Positions 43,720 through 53,494 are shown, counted from the first letter of the stretch. The stretch: 64,000 nucleotides of DNA from Mesorhizobium huakuii (GCF_014189455.1 NZ_CP050296.1:1798001-1862000), one strand, 5' to 3'. Notes: generated from the letters alone by a model not told the origin. A program made the numbers and translations.

Positions 43720-45167
43720 GGCTGAACTCTCTCAGTGGCGGCTTTGGCCGCGCCTTCATACCTGTGTGCCGCGAGCGGCTCGGACCGTTCAAAATTGGCA
43801 CCCGCGACCGCATCGCCAATGATGGTCATGACCGGGCCGGAAAGATCGCCACGCGCTTCCAGTGACGGCAGATCGGCCAGTGTGCCGTGGAAACGGCGGC
43901 GGTTGGCCAGGCTGGCATTTTCGACCACGGCGACCGCCGTGTCCGGCGACAGGCCGGCTTCGATCAGCCGACCGGCGACTTCGGCCGCGACCGAACGGCC
44001 CATATAGACGGCAACGGTGGCACCGGAAATCGCAAGCTTGGCCCAATCGGGCAATGAATTGCCCTTGAGATCGTGGCCGGTGGTGAACACCATCGACGAC
44101 GACACGCCGCGCAAGGTCAGCGGCAGTTCGAAATCGGCGGCGGCGGCGAAGGCCGCGGTGACACCGGGAACCACCTCATAGGCGATGCCGGCTTCGCGCA
44201 GTGCCGCCATCTCCTCGCCGGCGCGGCCGAACACCAGCGGATCGCCCGACTTCAGCCGCACGACGCGCTTGCCCTGGCGGCCGAGCTCGACCAGCAGCGC
44301 GTTGATCTCGGCCTGGCTCTTGGTGTGGCAGCCCTTGCGTTTGCCGACGGGAAGGCGCTCGGCATCGCGGCGGCCCATGGCAACGACCGCCTCCGGCACC
44401 AGCGCGTCATGGACGATGACATCGGCTTCCATCAACAGGCGGTGGGCACGCAGGGTCAGAAGATCCTCGGCGCCGGGACCGGCGCCGACCAGGGCGATGT
44501 GGCCCGAAGCCGGTGCGTTCGACAGCAGAAGATCCACGGCGGCGTCATGCGCCTGCGACAGCTGGCCGGCTTCGACGGCTCGGGCCGGAGCACCCTGGAA
44601 AAAACTGCTCCAGAAGCGTCGGCGGGCATTGCCTTTCGGCAGCACTTTCTCGGCCGCGCCACGCAGCGAAGCGGCGAGCGTTGCCAGCGATCCAAGCGAC
44701 GGCGACAGCATCTGATCGATGCGGCTGCGCAGCATCTGGGCAAGCACCGGGCCTGCGCCTTCAGTTCCGATGGCAATGGCGACCGGCGCGCGGTTGACCA
44801 GCGCCGGGGTGAAGAAATCGCAGAGCTCCGGCCGGTCGACGGCATTGACGGGGATGCCCAGTTTGCGCGCGTCCGCGGCGACACGGCGGTCGAGCATCTC
44901 GTCGCCGCTGGCGGCAAACACCATGACCGCACCTTCGAGTTGCGAGGCATCGTAGGCTGCCGCAACATGGCTGGCGCCGGACTGAGCGATGAAGGCAAGC
45001 AGTTCCGGTTCGGCATCTTGGGCGATGATGCGCAGCACCGCGCTCGATTGTCCGATCAGCCGCGCCTTGGCCAAGGCTTCCTCGTCGCCGCCGACAATGG
45101 CCACGGCTTCGCCCTCGACCCGCACGAAGACGGGAAAGGCGTTGAGCTTGGCATTGGCATGCGGCAT
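43716..45167 (-). CDS. cysG: siroheme synthase (multifunctional)
   Basis: Makes siroheme for sulfite reductase. The N-terminal half (about residues 1-200) is the precorrin-2 dehydrogenase/ferrochelatase; its NAD loop reads VAIVGGDEEALAKARLI. The C-terminal half is the uroporphyrinogen III methyltransferase, with HIALVGAGPGAEDLLTLRAH, RLKSGDPLVFGRAGEE and VPGVTAAFAAAA. 483 residues. The start at 45167 is chosen because similarity begins there; the upstream in-frame stretch is not family-like. First gene of the operon. Confidence 0.93.
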   Translation of the reverse strand: MPHANAKLNAFPVFVRVEGEAVAIVGGDEEALAKARLIGQSSAVLRIIAQDAEPELLAFIAQSGASHVAAAYDASQLEGAVMVFAASGDEMLDRRVAADARKLGIPVNAVDRPELCDFFTPALVNRAPVAIAIGTEGAGPVLAQMLRSRIDQMLSPSLGSLATLAASLRGAAEKVLPKGNARRRFWSSFFQGAPARAVEAGQLSQAHDAAVDLLLSNAPASGHIALVGAGPGAEDLLTLRAHRLLMEADVIVHDALVPEAVVAMGRRDAERLPVGKRKGCHTKSQAEINALLVELGRQGKRVVRLKSGDPLVFGRAGEEMAALREAGIAYEVVPGVTAAFAAAADFELPLTLRGVSSSMVFTTGHDLKGNSLPDWAKLAISGATVAVYMGRSVAAEVAGRLIEAGLSPDTAVAVVENASLANRRRFHGTLADLPSLEARGDLSGPVMTIIGDAVAGANFERSEPLAAHRYEGAAKAATERVQP

Positions 45168-45658
45168 GAGAAAAGCAATCCGGGAACAGTGTCGCAGTTT
45201 TACGCCCGGGCGCGAAAAACCAGAAGCAAAGCACTCGCGCATCCTGTGATGACAGGCAATCGCTTTTTCGCAACCGCGAAAGGCAGGAGAAAAATATTCC
45301 ACATCCAGGGTGCGGACGGATTCAAGCCGCTGAAACGGGCCTTGATTTCAGGTCTTTTTAGCCGCCTGCCCGCGGTCGCGCAAAATAGTTTTTTCTAATT
45401 TCTACCAATTTAGTAGATTAAAGTCGTCTGCTGGCGGCTCCCGTCTTTGATGCCGCATGCCGAGGCGCAATACGCTTGTGAATTCAGCCCGACAGCGGGA
45501 CTGCTGGCGCGGCCGGCCAAGCATTTGTCGCCCCACCGTGGATTTCACACCCCTTGCGGGTTGCATCACCGTCACCCCTTCCACCATATTGCAAAACAGG
45601 CGCCGGCTTCGGGCGGCGCACATCCGACATCCCCAGCTTGAAAGGCGCTCCATAGACA
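45168..45658. other. divergent intergenic region cysG / antiporter
   Basis: About 490 bp without a credible gene. The cysG-proximal third has the AT-rich stretch 45380-45422, the probable promoter, including a palindrome. The antiporter-proximal part is GC-rich with no clear promoter and only a weak ribosome-binding site before 45659. Open frames in it show no domain pattern. Confidence 0.45.
45401..45417. promoter_or_regulatory. LysR-type palindrome in the cys operon promoter region
   Basis: TCTAC-N7-GTAGA with an internal T-N11-A spacing, inside an AT-rich stretch about 235 bp before cysG. A CysB-like LysR activator would be the expected reader (inference). Confidence 0.4.
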
Positions 45659-47446
45659 ATGCCGCATGACACGCCCCTTATCGCCACTATCGTCGCCGGT
45701 CTGGGGCTGGCTTTCGTCTTCGGGGCTCTCGCCAATCGTTTCCGCATTCCGCCGCTGGTCGGCTATCTCGTAGCCGGCGTGCTGGTCGGGCCGAACACGC
45801 CCGGTTTCGTCGCCGATGCCGGCCTTGCCAATGAATTGGCCGAAATCGGCGTCATCCTGTTGATGTTCGGCGTCGGCCTGCATTTCTCGCTGAAGGATCT
45901 GCTGTCGGTCCGCGCCATCGCCGTGCCTGGCGCCATTGTCCAGATCGGCTTTGCCACGGCGCTTGGCGCCGGGCTGTCCTGGATGCTCGGCTGGTCGATG
46001 GGCGCGGGTCTGGTGTTCGGCCTGGCGCTGTCGGTCGCCTCGACCGTCGTGCTGCTGCGCGCGCTGCAGGAGCGCCGGCTGATCGAGACCGAACGTGGCC
46101 GCATCGCGGTCGGCTGGCTGATCGTCGAAGATCTCGCCATGGTGCTGGCGCTGGTGCTGCTGCCGGCCCTTGCCGGCGTGCTCGGCGGCCAGGAACAGGC
46201 GGATGTGCATTCAAGCGGCCTGCTGTCGCTGCCGGCCAGCTACGGCATCTGGGGCGTCGTCGGCATTACGCTCGCCAAGGTCGCCGCCTTCGTCGTCGTC
46301 ATGCTGGTGGTCGGCCGCCGGGTCATTCCCTGGATCCTGCACTACGTCGCCCATACCGGGTCGCGTGAACTGTTCCGGCTGGCTGTGCTGGCGATCGCGC
46401 TCGGCGTCGCTTTCGGCGCGGCGAAACTGTTTGGCGTGTCGCTGGCGCTCGGCGCCTTCTTCGCCGGCATGATCATGAGCGAGTCCGAGCTCAGCCACCG
46501 CGCGGCCGAAGAATCGCTACCGCTGCGCGATGCCTTTTCGGTGCTGTTCTTCGTGTCGGTCGGCATGCTGTTCGACCCATTCAGCCTGTTCAGCAACGGC
46601 CTGCCGATCCTGGCCACGCTCGCCATCATCGTCATCGGCAAGTCGCTGGCCGCGTTCGTCATCGTCGTCGCCTTTGGCTATCCCCTGGCGACAGCCTTGA
46701 TGATTTCGGCGAGCCTTGCCCAGATCGGCGAATTCTCCTTCATCCTGGCCGAACTCGGCGTCGGGCTGAAACTACTGCCCGAACAGGGCCGCGACCTGAT
46801 CCTGGCCGGCGCCATCCTGTCGATCGTGCTCAACCCGTTGATGTTCCTGGTCATCGACTGGATGAAGCCATGGCTTGAGGCCCGCGCCGCCAGGACGGGG
46901 CCGCCGGCAGACGCCAAGCCGGTCGGCCCGGCGACGGAACCGGGCCAGGTGGCCTCTGTCGCCGCCGCAACCTCCAAAGAGGAAGACGGACCGCCGCCGA
47001 AGACGGCGCTTACCGGCCATGCCATCCTGATCGGCTATGGCCGTGTCGGCGGCCTCGTCGGCGCGGCGCTGAAAGAAGCAGCCCTGCCCTTCCTCGTCAT
47101 CGAGGACGCCGACAAGACGCTGGCCAAGCTGAAGGCCGACGGCGTCGAAACCGTCGCCGGCAATGCGGCCAATGCCGAAGTGTTCGCTGCCGCCAATCCC
47201 GAAGGCGCCAGCCGGCTGATCCTCGCCATCCCCAATGCGTTCGAGGCCGGCCAGATCGTGCTCAGGGCGCGCTCCGCCAATCCCAAGATCAACGTCGTCG
47301 CCCGCGCCCATTCCGATGCTGAGGTCGAGCATCTCAAAGGGCTCGGCGCCGACACGGTGATCATGGGCGAACGCGAAATCGCGCGCGGCATCGTCGAAGA
47401 GGTGCTCGGGCACAAGCCATCCGCGACTGAGCCGTCCGCCGCCTGA
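45659..47446 (+). CDS. CPA2 family monovalent cation:proton antiporter with TrkA-N domain
   Basis: A 595-residue KefB/YbaL-type antiporter. About 12 membrane helices form the Na/H-exchanger domain (residues 1-400; LVGYLVAGVLVGPNTPGFV, LMFGVGLHFSLKDL). A Pro/Ala linker leads to a cytoplasmic Rossmann domain (HAILIGYGRVGGLVGAALKE) that binds nucleotide and gates transport. No KefF/KefG ancillary gene adjoins. Probable role in potassium or sodium/proton homeostasis. Confidence 0.9.
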   Translation: MPHDTPLIATIVAGLGLAFVFGALANRFRIPPLVGYLVAGVLVGPNTPGFVADAGLANELAEIGVILLMFGVGLHFSLKDLLSVRAIAVPGAIVQIGFATALGAGLSWMLGWSMGAGLVFGLALSVASTVVLLRALQERRLIETERGRIAVGWLIVEDLAMVLALVLLPALAGVLGGQEQADVHSSGLLSLPASYGIWGVVGITLAKVAAFVVVMLVVGRRVIPWILHYVAHTGSRELFRLAVLAIALGVAFGAAKLFGVSLALGAFFAGMIMSESELSHRAAEESLPLRDAFSVLFFVSVGMLFDPFSLFSNGLPILATLAIIVIGKSLAAFVIVVAFGYPLATALMISASLAQIGEFSFILAELGVGLKLLPEQGRDLILAGAILSIVLNPLMFLVIDWMKPWLEARAARTGPPADAKPVGPATEPGQVASVAAATSKEEDGPPPKTALTGHAILIGYGRVGGLVGAALKEAALPFLVIEDADKTLAKLKADGVETVAGNAANAEVFAAANPEGASRLILAIPNAFEAGQIVLRARSANPKINVVARAHSDAEVEHLKGLGADTVIMGEREIARGIVEEVLGHKPSATEPSAA

Positions 47447-48253
47447 TCACGCCACGAACGCAGAACCGCCATTGCGTGCGATGCTGCTGAGATATTGTGC
47501 GGGAGGCTTGCCGAGCGCCTTTTTGAACATGGTGATGAAGGCTGTGACGGACTCATAGCCGAGATCGCCCGAAACCCGCTGAACGCTTGCCCCCGAAGCC
47601 AGCTCCCTGATCGCAACGATCAAGTGTAATTGCTGGCGCCAGCGGCCGAAGCTCAAGCCGGTCTCCTTGACGATAAGACGCGCAAGACTGCTCTCGCTGA
47701 GCGCGACGCGATTGGCCCATTCGGCCAGCGTGCCGCGGTCGGCAGGATCGTTCGCCAACGCTTCCGCGATCCGCCGCAAGCGCGGCTCGGAAGAGATCGG
47801 CAGATGCAATTGCTGGACAGGCATATCAGGCAGTTCGGCCAGCAGGACCCTTCCCAGGAGAGCGCACCTCGCATCGTCCGGCGCGCAGTCCGACAGTTCG
47901 ATGATGAGCTCGCGCAGCAGCGGCGAAATCGAAAGCGTGCAGCACCGGTCCGGCAGTTCGGCCACGCCTGGTTCGATATAGACGAAGAAAATCCGGGCAT
48001 TGGCCGTGGCAATGTTGCTGTGCTGCATGCGGCTTGGCACCCACACGCCGCAATGCGGCGGCACCATCCACAGGCCACTCGGAACGCGGCAGGTCACGCC
48101 GCCGCTAAGCGCGAAGACGAGTTGCCCCTTGCGATGCCAATGATCCGACACCTCGGCCTTGGTCTCGGTGACATCGACGCGCACGGCGATCGCCGGAGCA
48201 AGGACGTCATCGACGTCGAAATCGAGCCATGGGTAGCGGAGCGGCTGTCTCAT
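47447..48253 (-). CDS. AraC family transcriptional regulator
   Basis: 268 residues: an N-terminal cupin sensor domain (DHWHRKGQLVFALSGGVTC) and a C-terminal pair of helix-turn-helix motifs (LSESSLARLIVKETGLSFGR; DLGYESVTAFITMFKKALGK). Divergent from the MDR oxidoreductase gene with a 102-bp promoter region, so it probably controls that gene. Its stop abuts the convergent antiporter stop with no gap. Confidence 0.88.
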   Translation of the reverse strand: MRQPLRYPWLDFDVDDVLAPAIAVRVDVTETKAEVSDHWHRKGQLVFALSGGVTCRVPSGLWMVPPHCGVWVPSRMQHSNIATANARIFFVYIEPGVAELPDRCCTLSISPLLRELIIELSDCAPDDARCALLGRVLLAELPDMPVQQLHLPISSEPRLRRIAEALANDPADRGTLAEWANRVALSESSLARLIVKETGLSFGRWRQQLHLIVAIRELASGASVQRVSGDLGYESVTAFITMFKKALGKPPAQYLSSIARNGGSAFVA

Positions 48254-48355
48254 GAATGACAGTTTTTAGCGATCAATTGCATTTATATCTAGATTATTCG
48301 TCAGCGTAAATCGGTAGGCTCGGGTCGTTCTCGCCAATTGGCAAAGGTGTACCCC

Positions 48356-49276
48356 ATGCTCGCCCTCACCGTCTTTTCCGGCAACGCAGCCAGATTGAAA
48401 CTCGCCGAGGTGGACGAGCCACAACCTTGCGCGAACGAAGCGCTGATCGCCGTCCGCGCGACCTCGTTGAACCGCGGCGAACTGCGCCTGCTCGCCATAC
48501 GTCCGGACGGCTGGATACCCGGCCAGGACGTCGTTGGGATTGTCGAACAGGCCGCAGCCGATGGCTCCGGGCCGGCCGCGGGCACAAGGGTCGTGGCTTT
48601 GGTCGACGAGGCCGGCTGGGCCGAACGTGTCGCCGTTCCGACCGAGCGTCTCGCCGTCCTGCCGGATGAGGTCGGCTTCGTCTCGGCGGCCACGCTCCCC
48701 GTGGCGGGCACGACGGCGCTGAGGACCTTGCGCTATGGCGGCGACCTTGCTGGTCAGCAGGTCCTGATCACCGGCGCGAGCGGCGCGGTCGGCCGTTTCC
48801 AGATCCAGATCGCCCGCGAGCAAGGCGCTTCGGTGACCGCGATCGCCGCCGCCCGGCATGCCGAGGATCTCAGCGCTCTCGGAGCCGGTCAGGTGGTCGA
48901 GGCGATCGAGAAGGCCGAGGGGCCGTTTTCGCTGATCACCGAGTCGGTCGGCGGCGAAAGCCTCGCCCACGCAATCGAACGTGTCGCGCCTGGCGGGACC
49001 ATCGTCATGTTCGGTTCGAGCAGCGGCGAACTCACGCCGGTTGGCTTCCGCCAGTTCGTTCCAGGCCACGAGGGCGCGAGGCTTCAGACGTTCGCCTACT
49101 ACACATCCGGCTCGGGCATTGGCGCCGATATCGCTGCGCAGCTCGCCCTGGTCGCGGGTGGCCGGCTGGAAACCCGCGTCGCCTTGACCGTGCCGTGGAC
49201 GGATATCGCCCAGGCCCTGGACGCCCTGCGGCAGCGCAGTTTCAGCGGCAAGGCCGTTCTCACCATCGCCGGATAA
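48356..49276 (+). CDS. MDR family NAD(P)-dependent oxidoreductase (quinone-reductase-like)
   Basis: 306 residues: a GroES-like N-domain (ATSLNRGELRLLA, PGQDVVGIVE) and a Rossmann domain (QQVLITGASGAVGRFQIQIA). No zinc-binding cysteines. It is likely a quinone or enone reductase in detoxification, induced through the divergent AraC regulator (inference). ATG 48356 is preferred, with an AAGG site; GTG 48347 and TTG 48338 are in-frame alternatives. Confidence 0.83.
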   Translation: MLALTVFSGNAARLKLAEVDEPQPCANEALIAVRATSLNRGELRLLAIRPDGWIPGQDVVGIVEQAAADGSGPAAGTRVVALVDEAGWAERVAVPTERLAVLPDEVGFVSAATLPVAGTTALRTLRYGGDLAGQQVLITGASGAVGRFQIQIAREQGASVTAIAAARHAEDLSALGAGQVVEAIEKAEGPFSLITESVGGESLAHAIERVAPGGTIVMFGSSSGELTPVGFRQFVPGHEGARLQTFAYYTSGSGIGADIAAQLALVAGGRLETRVALTVPWTDIAQALDALRQRSFSGKAVLTIAG

Positions 49277-49303
49277 GCTGTCCTTGGCCTGAAGTTGACC
49301 GAC

Positions 49304-50056
49304 TCACACGTGCTGGCCGCCATTGATGTGGATTTCCGAGCCGGTCACATAGGACGCCTGCTGCGAGCACAGGAAGAAGATGATGTCGGCGACCTCGGCC
49401 GTGGTGCCGAGGCGCCTGAGCGGAATGGTCTCGACGATCTTGTCTGTGCCCGGCGACAGGATCGCGGTGTCGATCTCGCCCGGCGCAATGGCGTTGACGC
49501 GGATGCCGTGCGGACCAAAGTCATGCGCCATCTCACGCGTCAACGAGCCGAGTGCGGCCTTCGATGTCGCATAGGCGGTGCCGGCGAAGGGATGCACGCG
49601 GGTGCCGGCGATCGAGGTGACGTTGACGATCGAACCCTTGGCCGCGGCTAACTCTTTGAACAACCCCCGCGCGAGCATGATCGGCGCGAAGAAATTGACC
49701 TGGAACACGTCGCGCCAGACATGCATCGGCGTGTCGATCGAATCCATGCGGCTGTTGCCGTCCTTGAGCTTGGGCGAAATGCCGGCATTGTTGACCAGCG
49801 CGTGCAACTGGCCGCCATGCGCTTCCAGCCGATGGCGGATTTCGGAAACGGCGATGCCGACATCTTCCTGGTCGGCGAGGTCGACTTTGATGTGATCTTC
49901 CGGGCCTGCCGGCCACGGGCAATCCTCGGCAAAGGCCTGGCGCGAGCAGGTGATGACGCGCCAGCCCTCGCGTGAGAAGCGCTTGACCGTGGCATGGCCG
50001 ATGCCGCGGCTGGCGCCGGTCAGCACGATGGTTTTTCTTGTGTCGAGTTCAGCCAT
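49304..50056 (-). CDS. SDR family oxidoreductase
   Basis: A 250-residue classical short-chain dehydrogenase: cofactor motif TGASRGIGHATVKRF, NNAGIS, catalytic serine in NVTSIAGT, YATSK tetrad and the PG motif IAPGEIDTAIL. It resembles 3-oxoacyl-ACP reductase-type SDRs; the substrate is unknown. Convergent with the MDR gene, 27 bp apart. Confidence 0.88.
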   Translation of the reverse strand: MAELDTRKTIVLTGASRGIGHATVKRFSREGWRVITCSRQAFAEDCPWPAGPEDHIKVDLADQEDVGIAVSEIRHRLEAHGGQLHALVNNAGISPKLKDGNSRMDSIDTPMHVWRDVFQVNFFAPIMLARGLFKELAAAKGSIVNVTSIAGTRVHPFAGTAYATSKAALGSLTREMAHDFGPHGIRVNAIAPGEIDTAILSPGTDKIVETIPLRRLGTTAEVADIIFFLCSQQASYVTGSEIHINGGQHV

Positions 50057-50146
50057 GTCGCGGTCTCCGGCGCGTGATCTAACCGAATATGGTTACAATG
50101 GCGAGAGGTCGCCATGAGACCAGTGAGCCGGCCGTGCCGTAGCTTT

Positions 50147-50485
50147 TCAATAGCAGGTCGGACAATCGACAAGCAGGCCGAGATTCAGAAGAAAGGCCAA
50201 ACCGGCCAGCGACCAAAGAACCCATAAAAACGTGGTACGCGAGCGCCCGGCCAAGCGCGCAACGACCCACGCCAGACCATAAGGCAGAAAAATCCCCATG
50301 ATGAAGGAACCGTATATCGCACCGACTCTTTCCTGATCGAGGTACGCCGGATTGGGAAAGTAGAGGTATGGCAGGTGCCGAGTGACAACAACAAGGACTG
50401 TCATCCCAAGCAGCGACAACGATTGCCACACGCTTAATCGCTTGTAGTCTTTCACACCATTGGGCTGAAAAGGCTCGCTGGTCAT
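50147..50485 (-). CDS. small polytopic membrane protein of unknown function
   Basis: 112 residues with three hydrophobic helices (about residues 20-38, 55-78 and 83-103) and a C-terminal CPTC motif. No family recognised. Its ATG overlaps the stop codon of the PBP1A gene, so it is translationally coupled to cell-wall synthesis and may act near PBP1A. Codon use is a little less GC-rich than in its neighbours. Confidence 0.6.
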   Translation of the reverse strand: MTSEPFQPNGVKDYKRLSVWQSLSLLGMTVLVVVTRHLPYLYFPNPAYLDQERVGAIYGSFIMGIFLPYGLAWVVARLAGRSRTTFLWVLWSLAGLAFLLNLGLLVDCPTCY

Positions 50486-52767
50486 CAGCCGCCGCCCAGA
50501 ATATCCAGGATCGAGGTCTGTTTCTTCTTCTTCAGCGGACCGCCAACATTGCCCGGCGGCACCGGATGCCCGACCGAAGCGGTGGTGCCGTCATCCGCCG
50601 GCATGTTGAAGCCATCGGCGTCGACGGTCTGGGCAGGCCGCGCCACGCGGGCCGGCGCTGGCGCCTGGGTCGCCGGCGCGGCCGCCTGTGAGGATGGCGC
50701 CTGCTGGCCAACCGACGCTGAGGGAACCGGCGCCGGCTGGTTGTTGTCGGCGGACGGTATGTCGTCGGGCACGATCGTATCGGCCGGCGTCGATTTCCAG
50801 GTGCCGGGCAGCGGCCGCACCGGCACGCCTTCGTGCGCGGCGACCATGAATTCGTGCCAAGCCTGCGCCGGCAGCGCGCCGCCGGTGACCTTCTTCATCG
50901 CCGTGCCGTCATCATTGCCGAACCACACGCCGGTGGTGAGATTGGCGGTGTAGCCGACGAACCAGGCATCGCGCGAATTCTGGCTGGTGCCGGTCTTGCC
51001 GGCCGACGGCCAGGCAAAAGCCGCCTTCTTGGCGGTGCCGATCTCGACGGTGCCGGTCATCATCGAGTTCATCATGCCGACGATCTCGGGTTTCACCACA
51101 CGCGGCGCGCTGCCGCCGCCGCTGTCGTAGAGCACCTTGCCCTCGGCGGTCGTGATACGGCGAATGAAATGGATGTCCGGCTTGTAGCCGCCATTGGCGA
51201 ACGGCACATAGGCCGAAGTCAGCTCCAAGGGCGTCACTTCCGAAGTGCCGAGCGCGATCGAGGTGTTGGCCTGCAGCTCAGACTGGATGCCCATGCGATG
51301 CGCGGCCTCCACCACCGCGTTCGGCCCGACCTCCATGGTCAGCTGCGCGGCGACCGAGTTCAGCGACTTGGCCAACGCCGTCGCCAGCGTGACCTTGCCA
51401 AAATACTTGCCGCCGTAATTGTCCGGCGTCCAGTTGCCGATCTTGATCGGCGCGTCATTGCGGATGCTGTCTGGCGTGCGGCCCCCTTCAAGCGCCGCCA
51501 TATAGACAAACGGCTTGAACGCCGAGCCCGGCTGCCGGCGCGCTTCCGAAGCGCGGTCGAACTGGCTGGTCGAATAGTCGTAGCCGCCGACCATGGCGCG
51601 CACCGCGCCGGAATCGTCGATCGACACCAGCGCGCCCTGGGTGACGTTGAGCTTCTTGCCGCTTTCATCGATCAGCCGGCGGATCGACTGTTCGGCGAGC
51701 TTCTGCAGGTTCAGGTCGACGGTTGAGTCGATGACGATGTCGCCGCGCACGTCGCCGATCAGGTCGGGCAGTTCTTCCATGATGGTGTCGGCGACATAGT
51801 TTTCCGAGCCGGTCCAGTAGGACGGCGAACGCGTTGCCGGCGCGCTCAGCGCCGTCTTCAACTCCTTGTCGCTGATCTTGCCCTCTTCGCGCATCGCTGC
51901 GAGCACGAGCTGCGAGCGCTCCTCGGCGGCCTTGGGATCGCGCGCCGGCGACAGCCGCGACGGCGCCTTTAAGAGCCCGGCAAGCAGGGCGGCCTCCGAC
52001 AAAGTGACATCGCGCGCGCTCTTGCCGAAATAACGCCGCGACGCCGCCTCGACACCGTAGGCGCCGGAACCGAAATAGACCCGGTTGAGGTACATTTCGA
52101 GGATCTGGTCTTTGGTGTGCTTGTGCTCCAGCCACAGCGCCAGCAACACCTCCTGCACCTTGCGCTCCAGCGTGCGGTCAGGCTTCAGGAACAGGTTCTT
52201 GGCCAATTGCTGCGTCAGCGTCGAACCGCCTTGCGAGAAATGCCCGCCAAGCAGATTGGTCACCATGGCACGCGACAGGCCGATCGGGTCGACGCCGAAA
52301 TGCGAATAGAACCGGCGGTCCTCGATGGCGATGACGGCTTCCGGAATGTAAGGCGACATTTCGTGCAGGCCGACCGCCTCTCCGCCGCTCATGCCCCTGT
52401 TGGCGAGCAGTTGGCCATCGGCCGAGACGATCTTGATGTTGGGAGCACGGTCGGGGATCGACCAGGTGGTGGCCGCCGGCATCTTGGCGCCGTAGTAAAT
52501 GACGACGCCCGCCACAGCGATGCCGCCCCAGATGGCGAGCACGAAGCACCAGTAGAACAGCCGGCCAAGCACGCCGAACAGGCCGCGGCGGCTCCTGCCG
52601 CGCCCGCCGCGCGACGATTTCGCCTTCGACGATCTGCGTTTGGCGGAGGCTTTGCGGTTGCTCGGCACGACGCGGTCCTCCTCGCTCACCGAAAGGCCCG
52701 TCTGGGATCGCGTCTGAGGCGGTCCCTCAAAACTGGGCTCAATGCGGCTGTCTCTGCGGTTCGCCAT
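50485..52767 (-). CDS. bifunctional penicillin-binding protein 1A (GT51 + transpeptidase)
   Basis: Polymerises and cross-links peptidoglycan. A 60-residue basic cytoplasmic tail, one membrane helix (about residues 65-90), the GT51 glycosyltransferase domain (AIEDRRFYSHFGVDPIGLSR; GGSTLTQQLAKNL), then the transpeptidase with the SxxK serine in RQPGSAFKPFVYM, SLN motif in AKSLNSVA and KTGTS. A Pro/Ala-rich tail of about 100 residues ends in a basic segment. 760 residues. It lacks the OB domain insertion of E. coli PBP1A and is in the PBP1C/PbpG-like size range. Confidence 0.92.
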   Translation of the reverse strand: MANRRDSRIEPSFEGPPQTRSQTGLSVSEEDRVVPSNRKASAKRRSSKAKSSRGGRGRSRRGLFGVLGRLFYWCFVLAIWGGIAVAGVVIYYGAKMPAATTWSIPDRAPNIKIVSADGQLLANRGMSGGEAVGLHEMSPYIPEAVIAIEDRRFYSHFGVDPIGLSRAMVTNLLGGHFSQGGSTLTQQLAKNLFLKPDRTLERKVQEVLLALWLEHKHTKDQILEMYLNRVYFGSGAYGVEAASRRYFGKSARDVTLSEAALLAGLLKAPSRLSPARDPKAAEERSQLVLAAMREEGKISDKELKTALSAPATRSPSYWTGSENYVADTIMEELPDLIGDVRGDIVIDSTVDLNLQKLAEQSIRRLIDESGKKLNVTQGALVSIDDSGAVRAMVGGYDYSTSQFDRASEARRQPGSAFKPFVYMAALEGGRTPDSIRNDAPIKIGNWTPDNYGGKYFGKVTLATALAKSLNSVAAQLTMEVGPNAVVEAAHRMGIQSELQANTSIALGTSEVTPLELTSAYVPFANGGYKPDIHFIRRITTAEGKVLYDSGGGSAPRVVKPEIVGMMNSMMTGTVEIGTAKKAAFAWPSAGKTGTSQNSRDAWFVGYTANLTTGVWFGNDDGTAMKKVTGGALPAQAWHEFMVAAHEGVPVRPLPGTWKSTPADTIVPDDIPSADNNQPAPVPSASVGQQAPSSQAAAPATQAPAPARVARPAQTVDADGFNMPADDGTTASVGHPVPPGNVGGPLKKKKQTSILDILGGG

Positions 52768-53113
52768 GCCTTGCGCTTAATATCCCCGGTGCTAACGGCG
52801 TCCGGGTTGAAGAGTAGATGCGGCGATTTAAGGGCGGGTTAAGTCGGAAAAATTCAAAGCGATTGATAATCAAATGCCTGGGGTCCGGCAGTTGGTGCGC
52901 AGTTGGCGCTCTGTTCAAGGCCCCTGATTTTGACGCTGGCAAGCGGCCCGCCGCGATGGAACAGTCCGGGGCGCAGCCCCAAACCACTCTCAACCGCGAC
53001 CCATGCAGTCGCGGACATGTTCCGCATTAGGGCGCGATCGCAAATGGTCACAGCTTCGCGTTCGACCGCGCCCCAAATCACCCATCACCAGGTGATCACC
53101 TGGTGGACATGCG
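52768..53113. other. intergenic region before PBP1A
   Basis: About 346 bp. The PBP1A promoter should lie near 52800-52870. Several short inverted repeats are present, the most striking being the palindrome at its right end. No open frame with family resemblance was found. Confidence 0.45.
53086..53105. other. perfect 20-bp palindrome
   Basis: CACCAGGTGATCACCTGGTG is fully self-complementary and centred on GATC. It ends 8 bp after the stop of the 53114-53494 gene, so it may be a terminator-like hairpin or a dimeric-regulator binding site. There is no T-tract. Confidence 0.6.
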
Positions 53114-53494
53114 TCAGCCGATCGCCGCACGGACCGAGAGCGCTGCCCTGGACGATTGCATAACCTCGCCGACATGGCAGTAGCAGACGATCTCGTGCAG
53201 TTGGTGGTCGGTCAGCTCGAAGAAGCGCTTGGCTTCGCCATAACTGTCGTCTTTCAGACCCTCGTCGTGCAAAATGGGGTCCGTGAAGGCAACCGCTATC
53301 GGCGAGCCATCGCCTCGCATGACATCGCGCTCCGGCAGCGCACGGTATTCGGTCCCGGCAAGCGCGGTCAGCAGCCGGCTGGGCTCACGTTCAAGAAGCT
53401 CGGCCCAACGTGCGAGACGTTGGGTTCGGCTCATTACCGGCTGTGTGTTGACCTCGGCCACTGCATGCAGTTGGTCCAGTGTTTGGTGTTTCAT
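53114..53494 (-). CDS. hypothetical protein
   Basis: 126 residues, soluble, with an N-terminal helical part (QRLARWAELLEREPSRLLTA) and two histidine/cysteine motifs (HQLHEIVCYCHVG). I do not recognise the family. The ATG has an ideal AGGAGG site and third positions are GC-rich, so it is a real gene. It probably binds a metal or cofactor via CYCH (speculative). Confidence 0.7.
   Translation of the reverse strand: MKHQTLDQLHAVAEVNTQPVMSRTQRLARWAELLEREPSRLLTALAGTEYRALPERDVMRGDGSPIAVAFTDPILHDEGLKDDSYGEAKRFFELTDHQLHEIVCYCHVGEVMQSSRAALSVRAAIG

Noticed and set aside
44073..45398. 441-codon open frame opposite cysG
   Set aside because: Shadow of cysG; no recognisable protein features.
52863..52873. 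FNR/FixK-like box TTGAT-A-ATCAA
   Set aside because: The half-sites are right but the spacer is 1 base where 4 are required.
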